Of a stretch of 64,000 nt of DNA, positions 44,908 to 53,313 are shown one piece after another (the first letter of the stretch is position 1; each line of letters begins with the position of its first letter). The stretch is taken from contig BPGH01000001.1 of NCBI GenBank assembly GCA_026002935.1, positions 483,965-547,964 on the forward strand. Direction: 5' to 3'. The position numbers and the translations under genes are program-made. The stretch is from Acidimicrobiia bacterium. Its GTDB lineage: Bacteria; Actinomycetota; Acidimicrobiia; IMCC26256; PALSA-610. The notes under the pieces are model-generated. The model ran no database searches and had not been told where the DNA came from. It saw only the letters and a program-made list of their open reading frames with translations.

Positions 44908-45088
44908 CAGCGCCCCGCGCGCCCGCGCCGCCCCCCGCGCCGCGTCCCGTGCTGCCGTCCCGACGACCAGACCATCACGACCTCCGGGGCGGCAGCGTAG
45001 GTGGCCGGCCCGCCGGGGGGCGCGCTCAAGGTCGGCCGCCGCGGCGATCGATGAAACGGGTGCGGCGTCCGACGAGGGGGGAGGTGCC

Positions 45089-45817
45089 GTGACCGCGGCG
45101 ACGATCACCACGCTCGCGAAGCAGATCGAACGCGAGGAGCGGCTCGCCGGGATCCGGGCCGGCGCCGTCACGCGCGCGGTCATCACCCGCCGCCAGCTCC
45201 AGGTCGCGTCCGTGTGCCTCGCCGTCACGGTCGCCTTGCTGGGCGTCGCCTTCTCGCCGCGCGGGTCGCTGTTGCTGAAGGCCCTCACCGCGGCGCTCGC
45301 CGCCGCGATGGCCTGGTACGCGGTCGAGCAGGACCGGCACCTGCGCCGGCTCGCCCGGCTCACGCACGAGTCGCGCGCGATCAGCCTCGCCGTGGTCGAC
45401 GCCCTCACGGCGTCGGGCGCGCTGCACGGCGACACCGCGGTGCTGCGGGTGCGCCGCCACCTCGAGCACGTGGGCCTGGTCGTCGCGCTCGGGCTCGTCG
45501 ACGTCCTGGCCGCGGCGTCGGTGCGGTTCCGCGTCGTCGGCCCGTCGGGCGAGGTGCCGGTCGCGGCGGCGAGCGAGGGCGCGGACGGCACCCCCGAGCA
45601 CGCCGACGCGGCCCGCCGCGTCGTGCGGACCGGGCGGCCGGCCCGGTTCCCGCGGCCGGACGGCGCCGGCGTGCTCGTCGTGCCGATCTCCGACCACGGC
45701 GAGGTGGTCGCGGTCGTCGAGGTGGTCTCGCCCGCGGGCGTGCCGTACGGCCCCGACGACTGGCGGCTCGTCGACGCGTACGCCCGTGGCGTCCTCGCCG
45801 CGTTGCGTACCTGGTGA
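45089..45817 (+). CDS. membrane-anchored GAF-like domain protein
   Basis: 242 residues. A charged N-terminus, two adjacent transmembrane helices ('VASVCLAVTVALLGVAF' and 'LLKALTAALAAAMAWYA'), a short coil, then a GAF-like fold at about 110-240 ('VLVVPISDHGEVVAVVEVVS'). No output domain, so it may act as a sensor partner. GGGGGAGG precedes the GTG. Function unknown. Confidence 0.7.
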   Translation: MTAATITTLAKQIEREERLAGIRAGAVTRAVITRRQLQVASVCLAVTVALLGVAFSPRGSLLLKALTAALAAAMAWYAVEQDRHLRRLARLTHESRAISLAVVDALTASGALHGDTAVLRVRRHLEHVGLVVALGLVDVLAAASVRFRVVGPSGEVPVAAASEGADGTPEHADAARRVVRTGRPARFPRPDGAGVLVVPISDHGEVVAVVEVVSPAGVPYGPDDWRLVDAYARGVLAALRTW

Positions 45818-45901
45818 GCGGGCCGCCCCGGCGGTCCGGCGGTCCGGGCGCGCCGCGCCCGGGCGCGGGCGGCGCCCGGGACGGTCGGTAGCCTCGCCGC
45901 C

Positions 45902-46693
45902 GTGGGCGAGCTCGACGGGCGGGTCGCGGTGGTCACCGGCGGCGGGTCGGGGATCGGGCGCGCGGTGGCCGCGTGGTTGCACCGGGCGGGTGCGCACGTC
46001 GCGGTGCTCGACCGCGACGGCGACGCCGCGGCGGCGGCCGCCGCCCAGGTCGGCGGCGCCGCGTTCGAGGTCGACGTGCGCGACGGCGACGCGCTCGCCC
46101 GGGCGATCGGCGACGTGCACGCGCGGCTCGGCGGGCTGCACGTGCTGGTCAACAACGCGGGGGTCGGCGACCTGCGGCCGCTGCACACGCTCGACGACCG
46201 GACCTGGCGGCGCCTGCTCGACGTCAACCTGACCGGCACGTTCAACGGCCTGCGTGCCGCGATCCCGCTGATGGTCGCCGCGGGCACGGGTGTCATCGTG
46301 AACGTGGCGTCCGCGACCGCGTTCATGCCGACGCGCAACGAGGCCGCCTACTCCGCGGCGAAGGCCGGGGTCGTCGCGCTCACGAAGAGCGCAGCGCTGG
46401 AGTACGGCCCGGCGGTACGCGTCAACTGCGTGGCGCCGGGCACGATCCGCACGCCGATGACCGCCGCGTTCGAGCGGTTCCCCGACGCCTTCGCGCCCGT
46501 CGCGGAGGCCCTGCCGCTGCGGCGCATGGGCGAGGCGCACGAGGTGGCGGAGGTCGTCGGGTTCCTGTGCTCGGACCGGTCGAGCTACGTGACGGGCCAG
46601 ACCATCGTGGTCGACGGCGGCGGCACGCTCCCGCAGGCCGGGGTCGACGGCGCGCTCGCCCGGCTGTTCGAGCGGTTCTCGTCCCCGGGCTGA
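45902..46693 (+). CDS. short-chain dehydrogenase/reductase
   Basis: 263 residues, classical SDR. Cofactor motif '[12 protein letters not shown]', 'NNAGVGD', catalytic Ser in 'NVASATAF', YxxxK in 'YSAAKAG', and C-terminal '[13 protein letters not shown]'. Asp in 'AVLDRDG' favours NAD(H). GTG 7 nt after TAGCCT (45889-45894). Substrate unknown. Confidence 0.9.
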   Translation: MGELDGRVAVVTGGGSGIGRAVAAWLHRAGAHVAVLDRDGDAAAAAAAQVGGAAFEVDVRDGDALARAIGDVHARLGGLHVLVNNAGVGDLRPLHTLDDRTWRRLLDVNLTGTFNGLRAAIPLMVAAGTGVIVNVASATAFMPTRNEAAYSAAKAGVVALTKSAALEYGPAVRVNCVAPGTIRTPMTAAFERFPDAFAPVAEALPLRRMGEAHEVAEVVGFLCSDRSSYVTGQTIVVDGGGTLPQAGVDGALARLFERFSSPG

Positions 46694-46715
46694 GCGCGAG
46701 CCCGCCCGCGCGTGC

Positions 46716-47266
46716 TCATCGGCGCACGATCGCGAGCACGGCGGCGTCGACGGTCGGACGCGGCGAGAACGCCGAGCGGGGCACGAGCCGGCCCACCGAC
46801 ACGTCGTACCGCGTGCCGCCGGCGCCGCGGGCCGCCCACCGGCGGGCCGCCGCGCGCTGCAGCACGAGATGCGCGGTCGTGCAGCGCGACCCCGGGGCGG
46901 TCAGCCGCCGCAGCAGGGGCCCGGTGACGCCGAACGGCGGGTTGGCGACGACACGGAACGGCCGGCGCGGCAGGTACAGGTCGCGGGCGTCGGCGCGCAC
47001 GACCGTCACGGCCCGGGTCGGCACCGAAGCGCGCCCGCAGCAGGTGCAGCCGTCGCGGGTGCAACTCGACCGCGACCACCCGGGCGCCGACGGCGCGCAA
47101 CGCGGCCGTGAGGACGCCGTCGCCGGCGCCGATGTCGAGCACGAGGTCGCCGGGGCGGGCCGCGGCGTCCTCGACGATGGTGCGGGCCCAGGCGTCAGTG
47201 AGGCGGTACCAGCCCCAGCCGCCGCGCCCGGAGGCGCGCACGGCGCACCGTCGGGACGAACGTCAT
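46716..47266 (-). CDS. rRNA adenine N6-methyltransferase family (Erm/KsgA-like), two frameshifts
   Basis: About 183 residues. 'DLVLDIGAGDGVLTAALRAV' is the SAM motif, 'VAVELHPRRLHLLRARFG' follows, and 'VVANPPFGVTGPLLRRL' is the N-P-P-F catalytic motif. Lacking the C-terminal helical domain of KsgA, it is closer to short Erm-type proteins, which methylate 23S rRNA and can give macrolide resistance. Breaks near 47240-47255 and 47022-47032 are mended by removing a base each. The ATG at 47266 is 6 nt after TAGCCT. Confidence 0.7.
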
Positions 47267-47347
47267 GGCGTGAGGCTAGGCCCGTGGCGCGAGGCCCGGC
47301 CCGCGGTTTTCCCCACGGTGCGGGACCCGCGCGCGCCCGGACGCGGA

Positions 47348-47372
47348 ACGGCCGCCCAGTGCGGGCGGCCGT
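47348..47372 (-). terminator. hairpin after the sigma factor gene
   Basis: acggccgccc (47348-47357) pairs perfectly with gggcggccgt (47363-47372) around a 5-nt loop, 21 bp past the sigma stop codon. Strongest stem-loop of its kind in the window, though without a T-run. Confidence 0.65.
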
Positions 47373-47393
47373 CCGCCGGAGGACCCGGTCCTG

Positions 47394-48347
47394 TCAGACG
47401 GCCTCGAGCAGTTCCCGGGCGCCGACGTCGGCCGACGGGTGCCGTAGCTTCGACATCGCGCGGGCCTCGATCTGCCGGATCCGCTCGCGGGTGAGGCCGA
47501 AGTGCTCGGCCACCTCCTCGAGCGTCCGCTCGCCGCCGCCGTCGAGCCCGAACCGCAGCGTGAGGATCGTGCGCTCGCGGTCGTCGAGCACCGCCAGAAC
47601 CTTCGCGACCTCGCCGGGCAGCAGCGAGGTGGCCGCGTGGTCGAACGGCGCGACCGCGTTGCGGTCCTCGACGAAGTCGCCGAGCTCGGCGTCACCGTCG
47701 TCGCGCACGGGCTCGTCGAGCGACACGGTGTCGACCGCGTAGCGGAGCACCTCGACGACCTTCTCGAGCGGGAGCTCGGCCTCGGCGGCGAGCTCGGCGA
47801 GCGTCGGCGTGCGGCCCATGGTGCCCTCGAGCTGCGCCCGCAGCTTGAGGAGCGCGGTGAGCATGTCGCCGGCGTGCACGGGCAGGCGGATCACCCGCGC
47901 CGAGTTCGCGATGCCGCGCTGGATCGCCTGGCGGATCCACCACGTCGCGTACGTGGAGAACTTGAAGCCCTTGCGCCAGTCGAACTTGTCGACGGCGTGG
48001 ATCAGGCCGAGGTTGCCCTCCTGCACGATGTCGAGCAGCGGCAGCCCCGACGACTGGTACTTCTTCGCGATCGAGACGACGAGCCGCAGGTTCGAGTTGA
48101 CGAACTGGCGGTGGGCCTCCTCGCCCGCGCGCACCTGGCGCCGGAGCTGGCGGCGCTGCGTGGGCGTGAGGCGCTTGCCCGCCTCGAGCTCCTTGCGCGC
48201 CTGGATGCCCTGCTCGATCGCCTGGGCGAGGCGGATCTCGTCGTCCTTGGTCAGCAGGTCGTGCCGACCGACGTCCTCCAGGTACAGGCGGACGAGATCC
48301 TCGTAGTCGCGGTCCTCACGGCGGGTCTTCGTGGCCTTCGCGGGCAT
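47394..48347 (-). CDS. sigma-70 family RNA polymerase sigma factor, RpoD-like
   Basis: 317 residues. Region 1.2 'DLVRLYLEDVGRHDLLTKDD', region 2 'NLRLVVSIAKKYQSSGLPLL' and 'FKFSTYATWWIRQAIQR', region 3, and region 4.2 'RTLEEVAEHFGLTRERIRQI'. It lacks the long acidic N-terminal region 1.1, so it is a short primary (group 1) or group 2 sigma factor. The '...STYATWWIRQAI' -10 reader agrees with the TANNNT boxes seen in the window. ATG with AAGGAAG upstream. It has a long structured 5' leader. Confidence 0.93.
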   Translation of the reverse strand: MPAKATKTRREDRDYEDLVRLYLEDVGRHDLLTKDDEIRLAQAIEQGIQARKELEAGKRLTPTQRRQLRRQVRAGEEAHRQFVNSNLRLVVSIAKKYQSSGLPLLDIVQEGNLGLIHAVDKFDWRKGFKFSTYATWWIRQAIQRGIANSARVIRLPVHAGDMLTALLKLRAQLEGTMGRTPTLAELAAEAELPLEKVVEVLRYAVDTVSLDEPVRDDGDAELGDFVEDRNAVAPFDHAATSLLPGEVAKVLAVLDDRERTILTLRFGLDGGGERTLEEVAEHFGLTRERIRQIEARAMSKLRHPSADVGARELLEAV

Positions 48348-48371
48348 TCGCTTCCTTCGCGGGGTTCTGGG

Positions 48372-48446
48372 GGGAACATCGGCTCGGGGCCTCCCGACCT
48401 GGAGGCATCTGCTGCTCCGAACGCCGTCCGGGAGGCCGGTGTTCCC
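48372..48446 (-). promoter_or_regulatory. hairpin in the sigma factor 5' leader
   Basis: Inner arms ggcctcccg (48388-48396) and cgggaggcc (48429-48437) pair perfectly. Outer arms gggaacatc (48372-48380) and ggtgttccc (48438-48446) pair with one mismatch. It lies between the promoter and the ATG at 48347 in a leader of about 200 nt, so it could affect translation or premature termination. Confidence 0.45.
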
Positions 48447-48554
48447 GGGACCCGACCCGGTCGGGCAGCCGGGGCCGAACGGTGCACGGACTTCGACGGT
48501 GTCGGCGGGCTCGGGTGGCGGGATTCCGGCGCGGGCGGTCGAGCCGGAGGGGAG

Positions 48555-48583
48555 AGGATACCCGAATCCGGGATCGTTCTCAA
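48555..48583 (-). promoter_or_regulatory. consensus-like promoter of the sigma factor gene
   Basis: On the minus strand TTGAGA (48578-48583) and TATCCT (48555-48560) are exactly 17 bp apart. The -35 box overlaps the stop codon of the ada-alkA gene (48580-48582). Predicted start of transcription is near 48548. Confidence 0.65.
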
Positions 48584-50034
48584 CCCGCACGCGGCCCGCG
48601 ACCAGGGACGACGCGGCGATCGGGGACGCCCGCCCGGCCCGCCGGTCCCGGCGGGCCGGGCGACCCGAGCACCAGGTGGACCGCGGCGTACGCGCGCCAG
48701 GGCCGCCAGGCCGACGCGACGGCGGACGCCTCCCGGGCGCTGCGCACGCCGAGCGCGCGGCGCAGCGCGGGGTCGCCCGCGGGGAACGCGTCGCGGTCGC
48801 CGAACCCGCGCATCGCGACGTGGGCCGCGGTCGCCGGGCCGACGCCGGGGACGCGGGCGAGCGCGGCCGCCAGCGGCCCGGGGCCCGCGACCGGGTCGAG
48901 GCCCGCGACCGCCGCGGCGACCGCGCGCACCGACCGCGCCCGCGTCTCGCCGACGCCGAGCCGCCGGGCGTCGACCCGCGCGAGGCGTTCCGGCGCCGGG
49001 AAGCAGTGGGTGAGCCCCAGCGCGCCGAGGCCCGGCACGGGGCGCCCGTACCGGGCGACGAGGCGGCCGGCGAGCGCGGTCGCCCGTTCGGGTGCGAGCC
49101 CCCGGCCGAGCACGGCACGGACCGCGGCCTCCACCGGGTCGGCCGCGCCGGGCAGCCGGATCCCCGGGCGCGCGCGCACGAGCGCGCGCAGGCGCGGGTC
49201 GCGCCGCAGCACCGGGTCGATCGCCGCCGGGTCGGCGTCGAGGTCGAGCAGGCGGCGGACCGTGGCGACGAGGTGGACGAGGCCGTCCCAGGCGGGGAGG
49301 TGGGCCCGGAGCAGGAGGTGCGGCCGCAGGCCCGGTGCGCCCGGCGCGACCTCGAGCACGGCCGGCTCGCCGGCCATCGTGACGAGCCGCCGGTAGGTGC
49401 GCGTGGCGGGGTCGACGGACTCGACGCCGGGCAGCGCGCCCGCGGCCAGGCCGGCCAGCAGCGCGTCCCATGCGAGGGGTGGCCGGTACGGGAGGCGCAG
49501 CACCAGACCGCCGTCCGCGACGTCGCGGTCCGGCTCGTGGCGGCGCGCGCGGAGCTGGGTCGGCGTGAACGCGAAGACCTCCTGCACCACCCGGTTCATC
49601 TGCCGGACCGACGCGAAGCCCGACGCGCCCGCGACGGCCCGCACCGGCAGGTCGGTGTCGTCGAGGAGGCGCCGCGCGAAGTGCGCCCGGCGCGACCGCG
49701 CGACCTGGGCCGGCGTCGCGCCGACGTGCTCGGCGAAGAGGCGGCGGAGGTGCCGGGCGCTCAGGCCCAGCCGGCGCGCGAGGTCGTCCTCGCCGGCACC
49801 GTCGAGCGCGCCGTCCGCGATCGCGCGCAGCGCGCGGCAGACCAGCTCGGGCCCGTCGACCCACACCGGCTCGGGGGCGTCGTCGGGCCGGCAACGCAGG
49901 CACGGCCGGAACCCGGCGGCCTCCGCGGCCACCGCGTACGCGAACGGGCGCGTGTTGCGCCGGTGCGGCGACGCGGCGCAGCCCGCGCGGCAGTAGATGC
50001 CGGTGGTGACGACGGCCGTGACGGGCGCGGGCAC
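48580..50034 (-). CDS. Ada-AlkA fusion: methylphosphotriester sensor and 3-methyladenine glycosylase
   Basis: 484 residues. The N-terminal zinc module has Cys15, Cys19, Cys45 and Cys48 ('TTGIYCRAGC', 'RPCLRCRP'), where one Cys takes methyl groups from DNA phosphotriesters. An AraC-type helix-turn-helix follows ('LARRLGLSARHLRRLFAEHV'), then an AlkA-like glycosylase with HhH 'LARVPGVGPATAAHVAMRG' and the catalytic Asp about 18 residues on. It senses and repairs alkylation and activates its own gene in the adaptive response. The GTG start leaves the Ada domain about 23 residues shorter than in E. coli. Divergent from ogt. Confidence 0.87.
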   Translation of the reverse strand: MPAPVTAVVTTGIYCRAGCAASPHRRNTRPFAYAVAAEAAGFRPCLRCRPDDAPEPVWVDGPELVCRALRAIADGALDGAGEDDLARRLGLSARHLRRLFAEHVGATPAQVARSRRAHFARRLLDDTDLPVRAVAGASGFASVRQMNRVVQEVFAFTPTQLRARRHEPDRDVADGGLVLRLPYRPPLAWDALLAGLAAGALPGVESVDPATRTYRRLVTMAGEPAVLEVAPGAPGLRPHLLLRAHLPAWDGLVHLVATVRRLLDLDADPAAIDPVLRRDPRLRALVRARPGIRLPGAADPVEAAVRAVLGRGLAPERATALAGRLVARYGRPVPGLGALGLTHCFPAPERLARVDARRLGVGETRARSVRAVAAAVAGLDPVAGPGPLAAALARVPGVGPATAAHVAMRGFGDRDAFPAGDPALRRALGVRSAREASAVASAWRPWRAYAAVHLVLGSPGPPGPAGRAGVPDRRVVPGRGPRAG

Positions 50035-50058
50035 GTCGCGTGGGTACCCGCGCGGCGC

Positions 50059-50101
50059 TGGACGGATCCGGACACGATAGCCACCCGTCCGGATCCGTCC
50101 A
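50059..50101. promoter_or_regulatory. inverted repeat operator between ada-alkA and ogt
   Basis: Arms TGGACGGATCCGGAC (50059-50073) and its exact complement (50087-50101) flank a 13-bp spacer. The spacer holds TATCGT on the minus strand (50074-50079), a -10 box for ada-alkA. Each arm contains the palindrome CGGATCCG. Probable binding site of methylated Ada or another dimeric regulator controlling both genes. Confidence 0.65.
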
Positions 50102-50125
50102 CCGGCGCTCGCGTACAACGGCACC

Positions 50126-50614
50126 GTGCAGTGGCTCCGGATCGACACCCCCGTCGGACCCTTCGACGCGGCGACGCGCGGCGGCGCCGTCGTCGCCGCG
50201 GGCTTCGGGCTCCTCCCGGACCCCGCCGCCGGCAGTTGGGCGTCGCGGCGCGGGTCCGATCCCGTGCGGGACGCGCTCGAGGCCTACTTCGCGGGCGCCG
50301 TCGACGCCGTCGACGCGCTCGCGGTGGGGGCCACCGGCACCGAGTTCCAGCTGCGCGTGTGGCGGGCGCTGCGCGCCGTCCCCGCGGGAACGACGACGAC
50401 CTACGGCGAGCTCGCGCGCGCGGTCGGCGTGCCCGGGGCGTCGCGCGCGGTGGGGCGGGCGAACGCGGCGAACCCCGTCGCGGTGGTCGTGCCGTGCCAC
50501 CGGGTGGTGCGCGCCGACGGTCGGATCGGCGGCTACGCGGCCGGCCCGGAACGCAAGCGCTGGCTGCTCGGGCTCGAGAGCCGGTCGAAGACGAGCGCGG
50601 TGACGATCCCGTAG
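50126..50614 (+). CDS. ogt: methylated-DNA-protein cysteine methyltransferase
   Basis: 162 residues. The acceptor Cys124 is in 'VVPCHRVVRADGRIGGYA', with 'FQLRVWRALRAVPAGTTTTY' and 'ASRAVGRANAANP' forming the DNA-binding helix-turn-helix. It repairs O6-methylguanine by suicide transfer. Divergent from ada-alkA with a shared operator, so damage-inducible expression is likely. The 3' end overlaps the convergent membrane-protein gene by 82 bp. Confidence 0.93.
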   Translation: MQWLRIDTPVGPFDAATRGGAVVAAGFGLLPDPAAGSWASRRGSDPVRDALEAYFAGAVDAVDALAVGATGTEFQLRVWRALRAVPAGTTTTYGELARAVGVPGASRAVGRANAANPVAVVVPCHRVVRADGRIGGYAAGPERKRWLLGLESRSKTSAVTIP

Positions 50615-51009
50615 ACCGCGTGGGGCACGGCCGCCGCGAGCCAGTCGGCGCGCGACCACCGGGTCGGGTCGTCGGTTCCGGCGAGCGTCGCGCTCGCGTC
50701 GGTCACGGCCATCACCGCTGCGCCGAGGCACGCGCCGCTCACGAGCGACGGCGGGCGGCGCCGGCGCCGCCCGCGCAGCGCGCCGTACACCGCGCCGAAC
50801 ACCAGGCCGGTCGCGTATCCCGTCAGCGCGCGGAGGGTGTCGTGCCCGTCGGCGGCGCCGCGGGCGTCCGCGCCGGTCCCGCCGGCGGTCCCGGCGACCG
50901 GCGCGCGCGCGTCGTGTGGTTCTGCGCCGTCGAGGGACGCGACGGCGTCGAGTGCGAGCGTGCCGAGACCGCCGGCGAGCGCGCCGGCGGCGAGGTCACG
51001 CCACGGCAT
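50533..51009 (-). CDS. small membrane protein of unknown function
   Basis: 158 residues, about four hydrophobic helices with Gly-rich small-residue faces ('LAAGALAGGLGTLALDAVAS', 'ALTGYATGLVFGAVYGAL', 'SLVSGACLGAAVMAVTDAS', 'AAVPHAVYGIVTALVFD'). The layout recalls YagU-like or DUF1440-like proteins, but weakly. Start at ATG 51009; a GTG at 51024 is possible. Overlap with ogt is long for a convergent pair, so the last third is less certain. Confidence 0.6.
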   Translation of the reverse strand: MPWRDLAAGALAGGLGTLALDAVASLDGAEPHDARAPVAGTAGGTGADARGAADGHDTLRALTGYATGLVFGAVYGALRGRRRRRPPSLVSGACLGAAVMAVTDASATLAGTDDPTRWSRADWLAAAVPHAVYGIVTALVFDRLSSPSSQRLRSGPAA

Positions 51010-51133
51010 CTCGGTGCGGGTCACGGGCGTCGTGCACGGCGGGGAAGTATCCCGGCGCGACGCGCGCGTCCGCAACCGGAGGGCGGGTGCGCGCGTCCCG
51101 TCGCCACGCGCCGTGTCGCCCCGCCACGCGGCG

Positions 51134-51149
51134 TCCGACCGCGGTCGGA
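51134..51149. terminator. 16-bp perfect palindrome after the sigma-like gene
   Basis: TCCGACCGCGGTCGGA lies 10 bp past the stop of the 51160 gene, in the 150-bp gap before the membrane-protein gene. It may act as a terminator or a protein site. The string GCGGTCGGAGGCGGG also occurs at 20671. Confidence 0.35.
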
Positions 51150-51159
51150 GGCGGGCGGG

Positions 51160-52443
51160 TCAGACGCGGCGCAGGGGGACCTCGACGAACTCCGTCGGTG
51201 AGGCCTCGACGCGCAGCACCGCCGTACGTTCGTCGAGGGTCCACCAGCTCGCGGCGCGCACCTCGACCGTGCACGACCCGCCGACGTCGAGCCAGGCACC
51301 CGTGCAGGTGGTCCCGGTGCCTCCCACGATGTCGAACCACTCGTCGTCGGGGCCGGTGACGAGCACCGTGACCGGCACCGGCACCCCGGGCGTCCCGCCG
51401 GTGCGCACGACCGTGACCGTCGCGTGTTGGCGGGCGGTGAGGACGAGCTCCGCCGGGGCGGCCGTGAACGGCGCGGGCGGCGGCACCGCGAGGGTCGTGG
51501 TGGTGGTCGTCGTGGTCGTGGTGGTCGTCGCCGGGTCGGTCGACGGCGTGGTGGTGCCGCTGCCGCCCGGTGGGGTCGGCGGGGTGGTGGCGGTGGTGCC
51601 CGGGGCGGGCGGTGCCGTCGTGCCCGCGGTGACGCCGGGGCCCGGGTCGCCGGCGGTGTCGTCGGGGGTCCCGGATCCCGTGGCCGGGTCGTCGGGGTCG
51701 TCGTCGCCGGGGTCGTCGCGCCCGGTCGTGCCCGCCCGCTCGGGGGCCGTCGTCGTCGTGACCACGAGGTCGGCGGCCGGGTGCCGCGTCGGGGTCGTGG
51801 GCCGCCCGTCGGGCCCGACGGTCGTGGCGGTGAGGTCGCCGACCTGCACCGGACGCGAGCCGGGCTGGTCGCCGCCGGTCTCGAACGCGCGGGCGATACC
51901 GAAGGCCGAGAAGATCGCGACGGCCGCGGCGGCCCCCACCAGCGCGACGCGGCTGCGCCGGCGCGGCCCGAACGCGGTGGCGAGCGTCGCGGTCGGGGTC
52001 CGCTCGAAGAACGCGTTGACCACCTCGGCGGGCGCCGGCGTGATCGCGCTCAGCCCGCCGCGGGGGTCGGCGTCGGCGAGCCAGCGCTGGACGGCGAGCG
52101 CGCCGGTCCCGACGATCGAGGCGATCTCCTCGGGCGACAGGCCGTAGCGGACCAGCTCGCGCGCGGCCGGTTCCTTCGCGTCGGCGCCGCAGCGCGCGTA
52201 CGCGAGCGAGAAGAACGAGATGCGCAACGGTCGGTCGAGTGCGTCGGCACCGGCGCGCAGGTGATGACGCACGACCCCGGCCGCGGTCCTCGTCGCGCGC
52301 GGCGGGTCGTCGGTGAGGCGCACGCAGAAGTCGTAGAGCCGGTCGGCGTACCGCTTCGACAGCTCCTCGCGCGCGCCGGGCTCGCCCTCGGCGATCGCCT
52401 CGAGGATCTCCTCGTCGCTGAAGTAGAGCCAGTAGGCACTCAT
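51160..52443 (-). CDS. sigma-70-like protein fused to a transmembrane helix and outer domain
   Basis: 427 residues. Residues 8-85 resemble sigma region 2 ('SDEEILEAIAEGEPGAREEL', 'DRLYDFCVRLTDDPPRATRT'). Residues 100-122 resemble a weak region-4 helix-turn-helix ('YGLSPEEIASIVGTGALAVQ'). One transmembrane helix at about 164-184 follows, then a Thr/Pro/Gly/Asp linker of about 140 residues with a run of 12 Thr, and a C-terminal beta-rich domain of about 95 residues with two Cys, predicted outside the cell. This is not the layout of a free ECF factor. It could be a tethered regulator released by proteolysis, or a decoy. No anti-sigma partner is adjacent. Confidence 0.7.
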   Translation of the reverse strand: MSAYWLYFSDEEILEAIAEGEPGAREELSKRYADRLYDFCVRLTDDPPRATRTAAGVVRHHLRAGADALDRPLRISFFSLAYARCGADAKEPAARELVRYGLSPEEIASIVGTGALAVQRWLADADPRGGLSAITPAPAEVVNAFFERTPTATLATAFGPRRRSRVALVGAAAAVAIFSAFGIARAFETGGDQPGSRPVQVGDLTATTVGPDGRPTTPTRHPAADLVVTTTTAPERAGTTGRDDPGDDDPDDPATGSGTPDDTAGDPGPGVTAGTTAPPAPGTTATTPPTPPGGSGTTTPSTDPATTTTTTTTTTTTLAVPPPAPFTAAPAELVLTARQHATVTVVRTGGTPGVPVPVTVLVTGPDDEWFDIVGGTGTTCTGAWLDVGGSCTVEVRAASWWTLDERTAVLRVEASPTEFVEVPLRRV

Positions 52444-52646
52444 CGAGTTCCGTCCCTGGACGCGCGGACGAACCGGCGTACCCCGGCGTGCGCCCGCCCA
52501 CGACGCGACGTCGCCGTCGCGACGGTACCAACGGCCGCGACCGCGGGAAACCCGCACGGTGACGGATGCGGGACGGGCCGTGCCGCCCGGGGACGCGCGG
52601 TCGCGCGACCCTGACGCCGGGCGCGTCCGCAAGGTATGAATGGGAC

Positions 52647-53288
52647 ATGACGGCGACGACGGCACTGCTCATCGCGCTCGTTGCCTGGGTCGTGATCGGG
52701 CTCGCGGCGGCGGTCGCGCTGGAGCGCCCGGCCCGGCCCGGCCCGGCTGCGCTGGGGCTCGGGGCGGTGCTCGGCCCGCTCGTCGTGCCCGTCCGGCGTG
52801 CCGCGGAGCGCGAGCGGCACCGCGCTCCCGCCGCGCCGCCGGTGCGGGTACCGGTGCCGGCGGCCGGTGCGCCGCTCGACGTCCTGATCGGCGTCGACGG
52901 GTCGCCCGACGCGCTCGGCGCGCTGCGGCGCGGCATCGAGCTGTTCGGTCCGCGCATCGGACGCTGCGCCGTCGCGACCGTGCTCGACTACGACGGCGGC
53001 CTCGAGAACGTGCCGGAGGCCGAGCAGGCGCGCGGTCGCGCGCTGCTCGCCGAGGCGGTCGCGGCGGCGACGCCGCTGCTCGGCCGCGAACCGCAGGCGA
53101 GCCTCCTCGTCGGGCGGCCGGCGGACGCGCTCTGCCGGCACCTGCGTGACGGCGGCTATCACCTGCTGGTCATCGCGCCGCGTGGGCACGGGTTGTCGAC
53201 GTACGTCTTCGGGAGCGTCGCGTCGCACCTCGCGCGCGTCGGAGTGCCCGTCGCGATCCTGCCGCCGGCCGACGGCCCCGGCGCCTGA
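52647..53288 (+). CDS. universal stress protein domain with N-terminal membrane helix
   Basis: 213 residues. A transmembrane helix at about residues 4-24 and a second short hydrophobic stretch precede a USP fold (about 75-205). The ATP-binding loop appears as 'GVDGSPDALGALRRG' and 'IAPRGHGLSTYVFGSVASHL'. Membrane tethering is unusual for USP proteins. TATGAA lies 6 nt before the ATG. The 203-bp gap upstream holds the 12-bp palindrome CCGTCGCGACGG but no gene. Confidence 0.75.
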   Translation: MTATTALLIALVAWVVIGLAAAVALERPARPGPAALGLGAVLGPLVVPVRRAAERERHRAPAAPPVRVPVPAAGAPLDVLIGVDGSPDALGALRRGIELFGPRIGRCAVATVLDYDGGLENVPEAEQARGRALLAEAVAAATPLLGREPQASLLVGRPADALCRHLRDGGYHLLVIAPRGHGLSTYVFGSVASHLARVGVPVAILPPADGPGA

Positions 53289-53313
53289 TCGGCGGGCGGA
53301 CGCGGCGCGGGGA

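Noticed and set aside
51493..51530. Simple-sequence repeat as a phase-variable tract
   Set aside because: It encodes the 12-Thr run in mixed ACN codons. The trinucleotide period keeps the frame, and Thr-rich linkers are common in these proteins.
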